64,000 nucleotides of DNA, taken from Ceratodon purpureus. Its lineage: Eukaryota > Streptophyta > Bryopsida > Pseudoditrichales > Ditrichaceae. The position numbers and the translations under genes are program-made. Shown in pieces: positions 50,606 to 61,943 of the stretch. Location: assembly GCA_014871385.1 (NCBI GenBank), contig CM026421.1, forward strand, positions 16,227,048-16,291,047, given 5' to 3'. The notes beneath the pieces are model-generated. The model made no database searches and had not been told where the DNA came from. It saw only the letters and a program-made list of their open reading frames with translations. How positions within the stretch are numbered: the first letter of the stretch is position 1; each line of letters opens with the position of its first letter.

Positions 50606-53600
50606 TCAATTGGCAGCTACCGGCTTTCCACCAGAGTTGCTCTGATCCGGAACAACACCAACTCTTACGAAGTAGTCGCCATCCTGCAAATTCAACCCAA
50701 AGTATCAGACACTACTAGAATTGCTTTGGTTTGAGAAAACGCCAGCTTCTCGAGTTTTGAAAAAGTCGATATCCTGTAGACCAATTCAAGTCAAAGTATA
50801 AGATATGCTTTTTGCTTTGATTAACTCGATAACGACGGAGAACCTTCGGTTACCCGCTGCTTTAAATCACTTCAAAACCTCATTATTGGCCGCAATATGA
50901 TTTGTAAATTTCTTAAGCCCATCTTTGGCTAGTGTGGACTCTCAAAGGAGTAAATGCCAATAGCATGACCCCTAAACAATCACAAGGTTACACATCTGTA
51001 TTCCCATAACGGTATCAAACTGGGGGTCTTACCAGCATCTTCTTGTACAATTCGAGCAAAAATTTGCGCTCACACTTCGTGCTGGAGTATGCCTCCACCT
51101 TGTCAACGGCCTGCGCATAGTGACGATGATTATCATACAGAAACTTTTCTGGAATTAATACAGAAATGTAGAAACACTCGCCAACCATAGATCCAAGTAC
51201 TTCCAAAAAGAGAGAATTTGTAAGGTATCAGCTATATCAATAAGTTGAATCATTAGGTTGACACAGCTCTGTGCATGTGCGATGAGTTCTACCATGAAAT
51301 GTAACGATGAGTTCTACACTTAAGTGCTTGGACATAGTGAACACCAAATTACCTCGATCCACTTTGCAAGTTTTGGTCGGCCGGCTTTGATGTCGTAATT
51401 TCTGATCTCACCGAATGCAATTTCAAATCTTTCGATGAACGGGGCATACGCTATATCCACCTGTTAGAGATACGAAGTAAAACATGATCGTCAAACGAGT
51501 GATAAGTTAAATTAGATCAATTCCAGCCCGAAACTTCACTGGAAATTAAAGGTGGAAAGTCCAACTCACAAGTCCAAAATCTCCCAAGAAGAACGGTCCT
51601 TCACTTGAGAATTTTCCCAGAGCATTTTCCAAGAAATCGAACGCAGGAGCTGCACAAACCGAAAGTGAAGAAAATAACGAAGTGCGTAAGTATCACATTT
51701 CAAAAACAATTCACATCTCTTTCTTTAGCATCTGTGACTATTCCATAAATGTCAAAGTAGCAGGGACGTACAGCTGAAAAATAGATTGTATCCTCAATCA
51801 ACAAAAGCGCCGAGGTGCATGTGACATCGGGATCCATACCTACAACTGCACCGATCTCATCTGGAGTAGAATTCTTCATGCTCAGTCCTGTGAACCCTAA
51901 TTTGTTAAAAGTGTCTGAATACTCTAGAATCTCTGCGGCTGCCTGTTTCTTGCTCTCCTCCTGTTCACATTCACGCATTCCATGAAAAATAGGACACTTA
52001 AAAAAAATCCCCAAAGACAAATAATAAATTTCACTCAAATAAAGTAAATAGGCAAGGTAAGGGCTTAGATTGCTTACAGTGGGAGTAAGTTTTGGTCCTC
52101 CAAAGTGCTCATCCAAATAAGTAAGCAGATCCATACTCTCACCAGTCACTTTACCATCGTGCTCCAGAGCTGGAACCTGAAGACTCAACACATCAGAAAT
52201 GAAGCGCTGAGCAGTACTAGCAAACCACGGATGATCCTATACCCAAAAAGACAACTCCATGAGAAAGATGTCACGAAATAATTTAAAATGATATACGGAA
52301 GATTGCAATCCTTACTTTTCCAACGGGATACACCTTTTCTTTGTACCATACGGGCTTGTCAGAAAGACTAATCTCTATACATTCTATTTCATTCAGTCCC
52401 TGCAAACACCACATACAAAAATCGACAAAAATGTCGATCTGTTCAGATTGGCCAAGATTTTGAAGTAATTTAATTCTCCTGTGACACAAAGAACTCAAGC
52501 TATGAAATGATGGAAGAGAAACTTATGAAATTGTTATTATATTAAACCAGCCTACAATGACTTCAAAACTAAAGGATCTAAAACACATAATGGGAATAAA
52601 GGTAATCCTAATATTTCACCTAAGAATGAATGTCCCAATAATGAAAGTAATCTTCTCCTCATGGATTCTATATTCCCTCACTAATTTTAGAGAGATGCCA
52701 TTGATAAATACCTTGTACTTGACAGCAACCCAGACTCGCTGAGCGTAAGGGCATCTGGAGCTGTAGTATAGCCTTCATTGAAAAGACCAGTCGTAGAAAG
52801 TCAGAGGCTAGGTTAACCAAGCAAACAGCAGATTGCATTCATATCGATCATTTCTTGACACTTTGAGCAAATTGTACAGAAGAAGACTACAGTTAAAACT
52901 CTCATAACCGCTGGTGTAATTTTGAATCTACATATGCCGTGCGATAAATAATCCCGTCTATGAAGTGAATAACACTGAAAAGAGGAAATGCACACCTAGG
53001 TGTGCCGTCGAAAAGTGACGGGGATGGCGACTTGGAATCAAGAATGCCACCGTTTTCAAAGCTGCAACACATCACCCTTGCATGTCTTAGCCATGGCTTC
53101 AAAACGTGGAACAGATTTCAAGAACTTACAACTAACAACTATTGCAACGGCCAGTCGAATAAAACTGACTCACTGGCTGAAATCATCACTAAGAAACTCA
53201 CAACAATGAAATCGAGAGGAACACAGTTTTGATATCTAGGATCTACCTGGCTGCCATGGCGCTGCGCGTAACGAACACAAACTCTCTTCCGAAATTTGAA
53301 CTTGACCGTGAAATTTTGGCTGATAGAAATGAAGAGCGTTCTCCAAGCTTCGTCTCACAGAACTGTGACAATTTTATCCTATTACGATGAATCACAGGAA
53401 ATGATATAGTGTCATAAGATGATGCTCCAGTTCTTAACGGTGAGGAATGTGCACAGCATTCTCTACTTGCTCAAAACAGACAAGAACTCGTGTAAAAGGC
53501 GAAAGCATTCAAAAACGCATTGCATGCTTAACACAGACGCGGCCAAAACAGCTCGCGAGCTCAAAACACCACAAGTAAGCTACCAAAAAACCACCCCTCC

Positions 53601-54421
53601 AAATCAAATCAATTGCTGGAACACTCGCATGCCAATCAGAACCTCACATACACACACGCGCGCGCAAAAATCAATTCCATGTATCCTATCCTTTCCTGCC
53701 AAGTAAACTTATTGATTCCAAAACAAACCGCGCTACAGGCACAATTACAAACCATTAACGAATACTACCTCTATCCAGTAGCTCCAATGACTGTCCAAAA
53801 TTCCATGGAACAAGAAAAGCTAGAGAGAGCCAAATGACATTATTCCTAATCTTTCATCAAGAAGCAGAGTGACATAGCGGCTGAAAACATCAATTGCCAA
53901 GGCACTGAAGGTACAATTACTCACATGCACACAAATACATCTCTCACATACACAAAAACACAAACACTCCACAGAAATCAGATTCTCGTATCCTATCCTA
54001 TCCTGCGTAAATCAACTCTTGATTGCAATAAAACGACACCGCCAACCTCAAATAAAAACCATCCATCAACTAAATTCCCTCTGCATGTTTCCGATTCCAC
54101 TGTAGCGTCAACAACTATCAAACATCCCGTAACATTAATCCTACAGAGAACCAACGAAACTCGCCAGTCGACTGTAGTCCTCAACCAGTATGAATTGAGA
54201 TCCTCTATTATCGAGCACAATTATAGCAACCGCTTCGCCGTATATTAAGAGTATTTCCATGTAATTACCGAACTCAACATTGCATAGGAGACAAAACTTG
54301 ATACAAACATTCACAAAACGCAGGGGCTGGAGTGAGCTTACGAGCGCGGCTGGCGGAGGAGGGACGAGGCGGAGGCCGTGAAGACGGTGGCGTTGCATGC
54401 ACAACGCACCGCCATAGCCAT
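50606..54421 (-). CDS. GSTL: Lambda-class glutathione transferase, probably plastid-targeted
   Basis: Ten minus-strand exons (54342-54421, 52996-53061, 52712-52772, 52316-52399, 52078-52176, 51840-51960, 51570-51649, 51353-51460, 51033-51110, 50606-50683) give 284 aa. The first 27 residues (MAMAVRCACNATVFTASASS onward) resemble a plastid transit peptide. The thioredoxin-like fold has SLFDGTPRLYYSSRCPYAQR, with the Lambda-class catalytic Cys at about 56. Then come KPVWYKEKVYPVGKVPALEH and GESMDLLTYLDEHFGGPKL. The helical domain has PAFDFLENALGKF, GPFFLGDFGLVDIAYAPFIE and AGRPKLAKWIE. Lambda GSTs are cysteine-type thiol transferases that deglutathionylate small molecules such as flavonols. The last exon adds 25 residues (DGDYFVRVGVVPDQSNSGGK onward) beyond the usual family end. 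If the preceding GT is not used, the chain would end VRPPV. Intron 1 is large (1,280 bp) and holds a degenerate direct duplication near 53640 and 53940. Confidence 0.9.
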
Positions 54422-54836
54422 GGAATATATACGGGCTTCCGATCATCCGTAAGTCGTGCGCTTCAAGGCTGGCGATGGAGTTGGGGGGCTTTCGCTCTGC
54501 AACTGGCACTTCGCATCTCGTACCACGGAATCAGGAGAAGTCGGATGAATGCTATGAGCTTTTGAATGAATATCCGCCGCTTCATCAAGTTTTTGGATGA
54601 TATGATGGTGAGTTTTCGGATGGATGGGGTCCGGAGAAGGCGTGAGTAGCTTACTTGTTCACCACCGGGAAGCCCACCTGGAAGCACGTCATTTGGATGC
54701 GATTCGGAGTTTTGGTTTTAGTGCTCTTGTGGAAGCTTCTTCTTGTCGCTCATAGTTTAATCCCGATCGGATGGATTCCGATCTGTGCTTCTGGAATGGC
54801 CGAGGGAGGCTATGACATGAGCGGTGAGCGATGAGC

Positions 54837-54864
54837 CATGAGCCATGAGCGCTCATGGCTCATG
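54837..54864. repeat. perfect 28-bp palindrome upstream of the GST gene
   Basis: CATGAGCCATGAGC is followed directly by its exact reverse complement, with the centre between 54850 and 54851. It is preceded by further ATGAGC-type steps from about 54817 and followed by AT-rich DNA. It lies about 420 bp upstream of the GST start codon and 380 bp from the end of the transposase gene, so it could belong to a promoter or to a transposon edge. Confidence 0.9.
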
Positions 54865-55247
54865 TAATTTTTCTTATTTTAGTAATTTCCATGTTTTTTT
54901 ACCAGATGTAAACTGTCGAGGACAACGAATGAAATATTTATCATTCATGACTTTCGTCTGCGAATGGATGATAAATGTAGGGAAACAGAAAGTGAAACTA
55001 AGTAAAATGAGTAAGGGACAAAATGTAAACGGATCAATTAATATGAAATTAGGAAAGAAGTAGAGGGTGCTTATTTAATTGGCACAAATCCAATCAAAAC
55101 CAAGCAATGCAAATTGCCGATATATACTGGAATGCTAAAAGAAAGTAATCAAAGTACTCTACTTGAACATCCAGAGCTATAGTATTCTATAGCTTAATAG
55201 TGCAACCTTCTTAAAATATCTAACGGAAACCGCCAAAGCTGAGAATC
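54865..55247. other. left flank of the transposase gene
   Basis: This is AT-rich sequence containing the transposase 3' UTR and probably the left edge of the transposon. I found no copy of the GTTCKGTRMCGAAC motif here and could not identify a terminal inverted repeat. Confidence 0.4.
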
Positions 55248-58200
55248 CTAAGTGTAAGCATACCAATCAGCTTTATCTGTCAACATACGGACTTCATTGA
55301 ACGTCCAAGCAGGGCGATGGATGAACTTATCCTCCACGGTACAATCCATGAACTTCTGAAGGCAGAAATAAAGGTGCTTGCACAGAATCCATTTCTTCTG
55401 GCCACGGCCGAGGGCACTAGTCTTCATTGTGATGAAGTCAAGACAAGTGCATGATGGGAAATCACCAATAGTGACTTCGTATAGCTGGTTCTTGGCGATA
55501 GATCCAGGAGTATGGACAGTGAAAACGTATCCATAACCTGGATGAGGGACCTTTTTCGCCTTCAGTAAAGAACACTCGATTGTCTTGGACCTGTTAAATT
55601 TCGCAGTATGCTCAGCTGATGGCTCCGCAACATTCTTGAATTTCTTACCCTCTCGCGTAGTGGGCCTATAATCCCCAGATGACTTAGGGGGCCTTGGAAC
55701 ATGGTTGACATCGGTCTCTGAATAAACTGGATCACTCCATTTGAAGCGATCAACTGAGGGTCCTCCACGCATTGTCGATGGATGACCTTCAACTGTAAAA
55801 GCGTTGGTCTCATCGACGTGGCTTACAAATCCCTCATCTAGCTTAAAACCAGCAGATTCAAAACTGTCTATCTCAATCTGAGTCAGATTAGTACCTGACA
55901 TGACTGGCCAGATATCTGGAACATCGGCATAATGCATGATGTATTTGGAACGCCCACCCATCACACATGCCTGAAGGTTAGTGGGACAAAACCAGAACTG
56001 CTTCTGTTCCGTGTCAGTGGATTTAAACTTCCTCTGAATTCCGGTGAAAGTTGGAGCAGCAGTGGGTCGCCTGTACTTGGCAATGCGAGCGTTGCACCTC
56101 TTGCCATCACCATTGTAACCCCTACACTGATCCTTGCATTCAGGCGAAATACGCTCAATGCGCCATTCCAGAGGATTAGTACAAGGGGACTCCCGGATTG
56201 GCAAGTTGTTTCGAGTTACCACAGGTACAACCGGTGGTACAATATCCGATTCCAGTTCGGATGACTTCGGAGATCGCTTCAAGCTACGCGTCGCCCCTGG
56301 TGTTGACTTCTTTCCCAATTTTGGAATTGAGAAATTGACCCGATCATGGCGATGGGAGTCATCGTCATCGCCAGGAGGAAGGTCTAACTTACGCTTGGCT
56401 GACCCAAAAATACTCTCGCCCTCCAGGTGCGGAACTCGTGAATTCAAACCAGCATCAACAGAGATCTGTCCAACGATCTGAGCGATTTTTACTGGGTTAC
56501 CATTCCGCGTCGCTGCACGCAACTTCAGCACATTCCTACAAGGCCCTGATCCTCCAAGGTGCCCCTTCAAGAAGTTGTGGAATTGAGTGGATTGCAAAGC
56601 AGCTCTGCAATAATCGTCGAGCGTGGCGTCATAGAGGTCAACCATATTGTTGCCTGATGCTTGCAGCCACTTGTTGTGCACAGTCTCCGACAAATTACAC
56701 GTAGGCATGGATGCTTCTTCTTCAAGAGAGAGAAACTGCGTGAAAAACAATATCGGAAGACAAAAAAGTTGTTAGACTTAAGCAAGTAAACAAACCTCTA
56801 GTACATGATACCAAATGCATATTTAAGAATCCCAGAAATGGACAAATCCACATTCTAAGAAACTAACAACAATCAGCTTCGACAATGTAGTTCTGTAAAG
56901 AACAGCCTATAGCCAGTCAATTGATATCAAACGAAACTACTTAGATGATACTTTTTAGATGAAGCAGAACTCAAATCAGCACTGATTAAGTCGTTCTGTA
57001 CAGATCAGCGTAGACCATGCTAAATGTCAAAATATATAAAAATGGTCAATAATATTCGGAAATTATTATTCCTCCTTTCAATCATGGGCAGATGAGGCAT
57101 TCTGTAAAGAACTGCTACCATCAAGCTAATTTACCAAAAAGTAAAATTTCAACTAATATTCATTTCAACTCTTAAACTACTACTGTGCCGAACGACGAAA
57201 ATTAGGGCAAGGACAAAGGGCGTTCGGTACCGAACCATGAAAATTAGGGCATGGACAAAGGTCGTTCGGTACCGAACGGGTCAAATTAGGGCAAGAGAAA
57301 TGGGCATTCTGTAACGAACGACACATTTTAGGTCATACAAAACAGAAACAATAAGTTAAATAATAAAGGTATTATGGTTATTTACCTCAGAGACGTGAGA
57401 TCCCCATTGGTGGAATCTGAAATGCCAAAAGTGAATCCAGTCACATAGCTCCTTCAACGATCCTTCGGCAACTGCGCCTGACGAAAACCACCACGCCTTG
57501 ATGGAGGCCAAAGCTGCATCTGCGTCTGTCTTCGATCTTGACTTCCGGTACTCATGACAAAGCTTCAGATGAACTTGTTGGAGTTCTGGTTTGATAAGCT
57601 GTTTCGTGTGACGGTCGAGAGCCATCGACCAATGAAACTGGCACGTTCGTTCCTTCCCCTCCATCTTGTCTTTCGGGTTCCCGGTTCCGAATATGGTTCG
57701 AACAGCATTGAAGTTTGCTTGGGCAGAATCTGCCATAAACCCTTTGAAATTGACGTTAGTAACGCCATGCTGCTCGAGCGTATTCAACATGGATAACCAC
57801 ATCCTCTCCTGAGCTTCAGCAGATTCCGACTGCATATCGCAAACAGCGATGGTCATAACCTTGCGGTAGTCTGGATCATAAACGTGGATGCCAAGTGTCG
57901 ACCACTCCTTCACTCGTTTGACGTGGTCGAACATCACCCATTCGTTCTCCAAGTCCCCTCCTGGTTGCATCCTCTTTACGAGGTCAACTCCGCTTCCAAC
58001 TCCGCAAGTTGACATCTTAAATAGGTACACCAGGTCTTTGCCTTGTCCAGGGAAAACGCTGTCGTGGATGTAGTCATAAGTCGATGACTTCTTCAACTTC
58101 AAGATGTTGTCAATGTATCCCCCTTGACCACAGAAACTCCTAGCCTCGGCAATCATATTCCGAATGCTAGGAGTGCTAAGCTTTGCCCACTTATCGAAAA

Positions 58201-59851
58201 CCTGCTTCAATTCATCCTCCGTTAACTTTTTACCTTCACGACTCTCATCCACAAGGCCCTTCAAAAGCAACTCTCGACCAACAGCCATTCCTATGGCACT
58301 AACCTTGGCATTCGGTGTACGGGACACCTGATTCAAGATTTCATCTCGAATCATATCTAATGCCTCCCTACACTCTACAGTCGCAACCGGGTGGTTATGG
58401 TTGCCAAAATGCACGGCGGCTCTCGACATCGCAGGGTTCTTAGAAACAATATAATACATCTTACAGGAGCACAATTTCAAACAAGATGGAGCAGTCTTGC
58501 AGAAACGACAAAGAAGAGACCATTTTTTAGGCATTTTTGGGTTAGGGCCTGGCGTAAGAACCTCTGGAGTCGACCCTTCCCAATAAAGGTCGTTATAATC
58601 TCCTGTCCGTTCAATGTGAGGGCATGTCTCATTCAAACACCGCAAATGTCCAAGACACTTCACATACTTGAATGATAACTGAGACTTAGGGTCAGAAATA
58701 TTCGTCGTCGCTGTCTCAGTCCAAGCATGACCGTCACTTCTACGATCCATACCATCCAACAATCCAGCTCCTCCCTCTTTGACCGCAGGTAAATTGGGTA
58801 ATTCAAAAATTACATTCCCATCAAACTTGACAGGAAGATACTTCACCTTGTGATGTGAAAACGAAGAGAGATCGGCTGACTTCAATTCACTCTTTGACAT
58901 CCGCTGATTCCCAAGTGCTACTATGGAATCATAGATGCTGACGAATGCCGAGAGTGAGGTCTCTGACAGCACAGCAGACGTGGAGCTTGTCTGATGACAA
59001 TCGGTGACAGGTGTCGCAGCCACCGAGTTGGATCTCTCCGAATCAGGAGAAATACTGTTAGTGTAATCTGTAGAGGCAGATTCCGGAGTAGCAGGAAATC
59101 CACTCATATCGACACCACCATCGCCCGAAACTGGAGGACTCCGACCAATAGAGGGGGTATTCGGAATAGCGCCCTCCGTAGAAACCGAATGAGTCATGTT
59201 TGTTGAAGGAGTCTCACTTCCAGCGCAGTCCTTCGAATCAGATCGCCCTGTGTCCGATGATGGAGTTTCGGATACAAGTGACTTAGACAATGTGTCTGCA
59301 CTCACAAAGGAGTCATCATTGATACTATCCGAAGATAAAGATGTCCAACTCTTCTCACTGTCGCCAATCTCTTTCTTCACTCTCCCCTCTTTTAAAGAAG
59401 ATGGGGCTCCAGATGCATCCTCTTCATCGTCAGAACTGACAATATGAATTGAATTCTCAGGAGTTTCTATCACTGAAGGCAATTTATAATAATGTGGAGT
59501 GCGCCTAGTACGACCTAGACAGGAGCGAGGAGTCAGAGTCGAAGACTGTGAATTGTCATAGGCCTGATAACCACCAATGATGGTATAAGAACCTGCACAG
59601 ACTCTATATATGGTCCTGCCATTGACAAGTTCAGGCTTCTGATACACAGTTCGAACCACAGATCCGGCACTATCAAAATCTTCCTTTTCAACAATCAATG
59701 ATCGCTCCTGCAATTGAAATCTAAGACACAGCATTCTCTCATCAACAACAACAAATCCATCATCGTCAACATGGAGTACGAAGGGAACAGACGAAGGTAC
59801 AAGACGGAAAGAAACAACAGAAGAAGCCATTGTGATACTATGATTGATCAA
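55248..59851 (-). mobile_element. Mutator-like (MULE) transposase gene, apparently intact
   Basis: Two minus-strand exons (57386-59851 and 55248-56735) join in phase 0 across a 650-bp intron and give about 1,317 aa; MASSVV at 59830 is an alternative start. Residues ~1-140 are an uncharacterised domain. Residues ~140-330 are very rich in Ser and Thr. A cysteine/histidine cluster of WRKY-GCM1 or FLYWCH style follows at ~398-548 (CLGHLRCLNETCPH, CRFCKTAPSC, GNHNHP). The catalytic core has Asp near 660-672 (YDPDYRKVMTIAVCDMQSES), Asp at ~708 (FMADSAQANFNAVRTIFG), CQFHW, and Glu in MPTCNLSETVHNKWLQASGN just after the splice junction. A SWIM zinc finger (CTCLDF, CKHLYF) lies at ~1253-1277. There are no stops or frameshifts, so it may be active or recently active. 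Domestication is the alternative. The motif arrays in its intron and upstream point to a mobile element. Confidence 0.88.
57180..57345. repeat. 42-bp tandem repeat inside the transposase intron
   Basis: Four units start near 57180, 57222, 57264 and 57306. Each carries the palindrome GTTCGGTACCGAAC, or a variant of it, followed by an AAATTAGGGCAAGGACAAAG-type spacer. The two central copies are perfect palindromes. The outer ones are diverged (GTGCCGAAC, ATTCTGTAACGAAC). Three looser copies lie further along in the same intron at 56890, 56993 and 57099. Confidence 0.92.
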
Positions 59852-60679
59852 CTTTGGAGATGGTTCTCTCCAATATGTAGTCGAAGGAACTCACTCATAT
59901 TTAGAGGCTGAATGGGAATGCCAGATGGAAACAACTGTGAAGATCTCAAATTGGTGGGGGTTGGTAGGAGGCGGCTAGAAGTCCACACTTAGAAGATGCT
60001 ACTGCCTTTGCAAAAGCGGGTGCTGAAGAGGCGTTCGGTACAGAATGCCAATTTTTGGAATGAGAAGCCATGAGACAAAGTGGCCACTAACTGGTCGTTC
60101 TGCACAGAATGGGGTAGGGGACCTTAATTTTTCTGGCCTACTCGAATCCGGCCAAGGATCGTGAAATAGCAAATACAAGTTTAGTATTAAGATTACGGCT
60201 TATACTTATTCATAAATAGTAACATGCAAGCACACGTATTCCGATGTAAAAATTTACATTCATGGTGTATGTTAAATTTAGGAAATACATTTATTACTCT
60301 GGAAAAGGTTAGCAACGCTAATTGCATGTTTTCATGTTAAGGAAACTGTAGTACAAATATAAACAGCCTGGTATCTTTATAAATGAAGTAAGTCAAATGG
60401 CCTGACTTGTTAAAGTGCCAAGCCGCCTTCAACAAGTTATGTTTAGCCTTACATTCAAGAGTCAGTAATCACGTTTTTATTTTAGTACTAATGAGGAGAT
60501 CGTGTTTCTGAAATAAACTTTAATTTGAAACTCATATGTTATTCTCAGTTGAGGTAGCTGTAGAAATAATGCCTTGCTAATCTATATTTTGGGCTAAGTC
60601 ATAGTAGGCAACTTACATAAGGGGCATAGAGGTTCCGCATTCATCAAACCAAGATGAGTGTGTTAGTGGTTTCTAAGAC
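59852..60679. promoter_or_regulatory. transposase upstream region with two palindromic motif copies
   Basis: This is the 5' flank of the minus-strand transposase. GTTCGGTACAGAAT lies at 60033-60046 and GTTCTGCACAGAAT at 60097-60110, 64 bp apart and about 200-260 bp upstream of the start codon. The rest is AT-rich and has no recognised gene. A role in transposase or transcription-factor binding is inferred from position only. Confidence 0.5.
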
Positions 60680-61285
60680 ATGGTCGAGACGAGAGCGGTT
60701 AGAAGAGCGAAGGCATTGTTAGAAGGTATAGGAGAGGGCTCGACAAATATTGCTTTGAGACGTGAGGGAGATCTAGAGTGCTACACACGTACTTATAGAA
60801 GGCGCAAGGTGCAATCGATTCCTCATACTCAAGAACAGGTGAGTACTTGTTCGACATAGATACTGATTTATGGTATGTTGTTCACAGTCTTTGAGCTTGT
60901 CAGTGAACTGTGTTTCATTTCAAACCTGTTATTCACCTATTCTATGTCATCGTTCAGATTCATCACAAAAGCTATGGCTATATTTTATGTTGCCGTTTTC
61001 GTGGAGATGTCAATCGAGGCTATAATTCTTATAGTGATAGCAACGATTACGGTCGGACTATTTAGTAGAAATCGCCGATTCCCTTTTCAATCTACTGAAG
61101 ACCGTACTCACAATGGAGTTGATAGTCATGAAACTGAGTCAGCAAGTGAAAGTGGCAGTATCGATTCGAGGAGTGATGGTAACCAGATACCTTTAAATGA
61201 AGAGGCACACCATTTGTGGTGTGAGTTTTATGAAGCCATGGGAGACGAGGCATACGACAATCTCAGAAATCACATAGAGAAATGA
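60680..61285 (+). CDS. small gene of unknown function beside the transposase
   Basis: An open exon (60680-60838) encodes a basic peptide, MVETRAVRRAKALLEGIGEG onward to IPHTQEQ, and ends at a strong CAG-GTGAGT donor. Downstream, 60875-61285 is open for 136 codons. That frame includes a hydrophobic segment (IFYVAVFVEMSIEAIILIVI) and then an acidic, Ser-rich tail ending EEAHHLWCEFYEAMGDEAYD and NLRNHIEK. No acceptor joins the first exon to that frame with a normal intron length. An acceptor at 60957 instead opens IHHKSYGYILCCRFRGDVNR and then stops. So either these are two separate products or the intron structure is more complex. I recognise no family. The location suggests a transposon accessory gene. 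Confidence 0.4.
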
Positions 61286-61873
61286 TCGACCTATTGCTCA
61301 CAGTTCGCAATTTCCAGGTAATCTAGAGATAAGGTGTCAGGAATTTGATGTAGTCGTCAAGTGGGATGAACAGCTTTCGTTAGTTAGGGTGTAACCGAAG
61401 TAATTATACGACTCTATGCCTGAGTGTAGTACTTCTCATTTAGTTGATCTCATCGAATTTCAAATGGTGGGGACCACTCAGGAGCTTAAGAATCTGTTAA
61501 ATTCTTTGAAGGCATGTTACATTGTGTTGGAGTGCTCATTTGTTCTGCTAGGAAGATGTTGAAATATTATAAACATTAGGCCGAACATATTTACACTACT
61601 ACTAGGTCTACTCCGGTATTAGATAAGAATAGTGTAGTATCGAAGGACTGACTTGTATTTTCAGTTTCATTAAAATAAATATTTCAAATTCAACCGTCTT
61701 GTCTGGTTAACCAATGAGAGAACTGGTCATAGGATCCCTTTATTATTGTGTGGAACAGCGCTGTTCTGTGCCGAATGAGGATCTTAGATCTGATTTATAG
61801 GACCACCGATTCGGATGAACGGATATCATTCAATAAAAGCTTCATCCTATGGGGAAGGGCATCCTAGTATATA

Positions 61874-61943
61874 ATGGCTAGGAAATATGGAGCACTCCTC
61901 TTTCTGTTTCAGTTCCTTGCGTGCGTGAGCTTTCAAGTCCAGG
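61874..61943 (+). CDS. possible first exon with a signal peptide
   Basis: The ATG at 61874 opens MARKYGALLFLFQFLACVSF then QVQ, a textbook signal peptide. It is followed directly by a strong AG-GGTGAGT donor, with the exon ending at 61943 in phase 1. No second exon could be fixed within the following 2 kb, which carries the palindromic motif array. The first exon of a secreted or membrane protein whose body lies further right is plausible. A chance frame is possible at this length. Confidence 0.35.
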
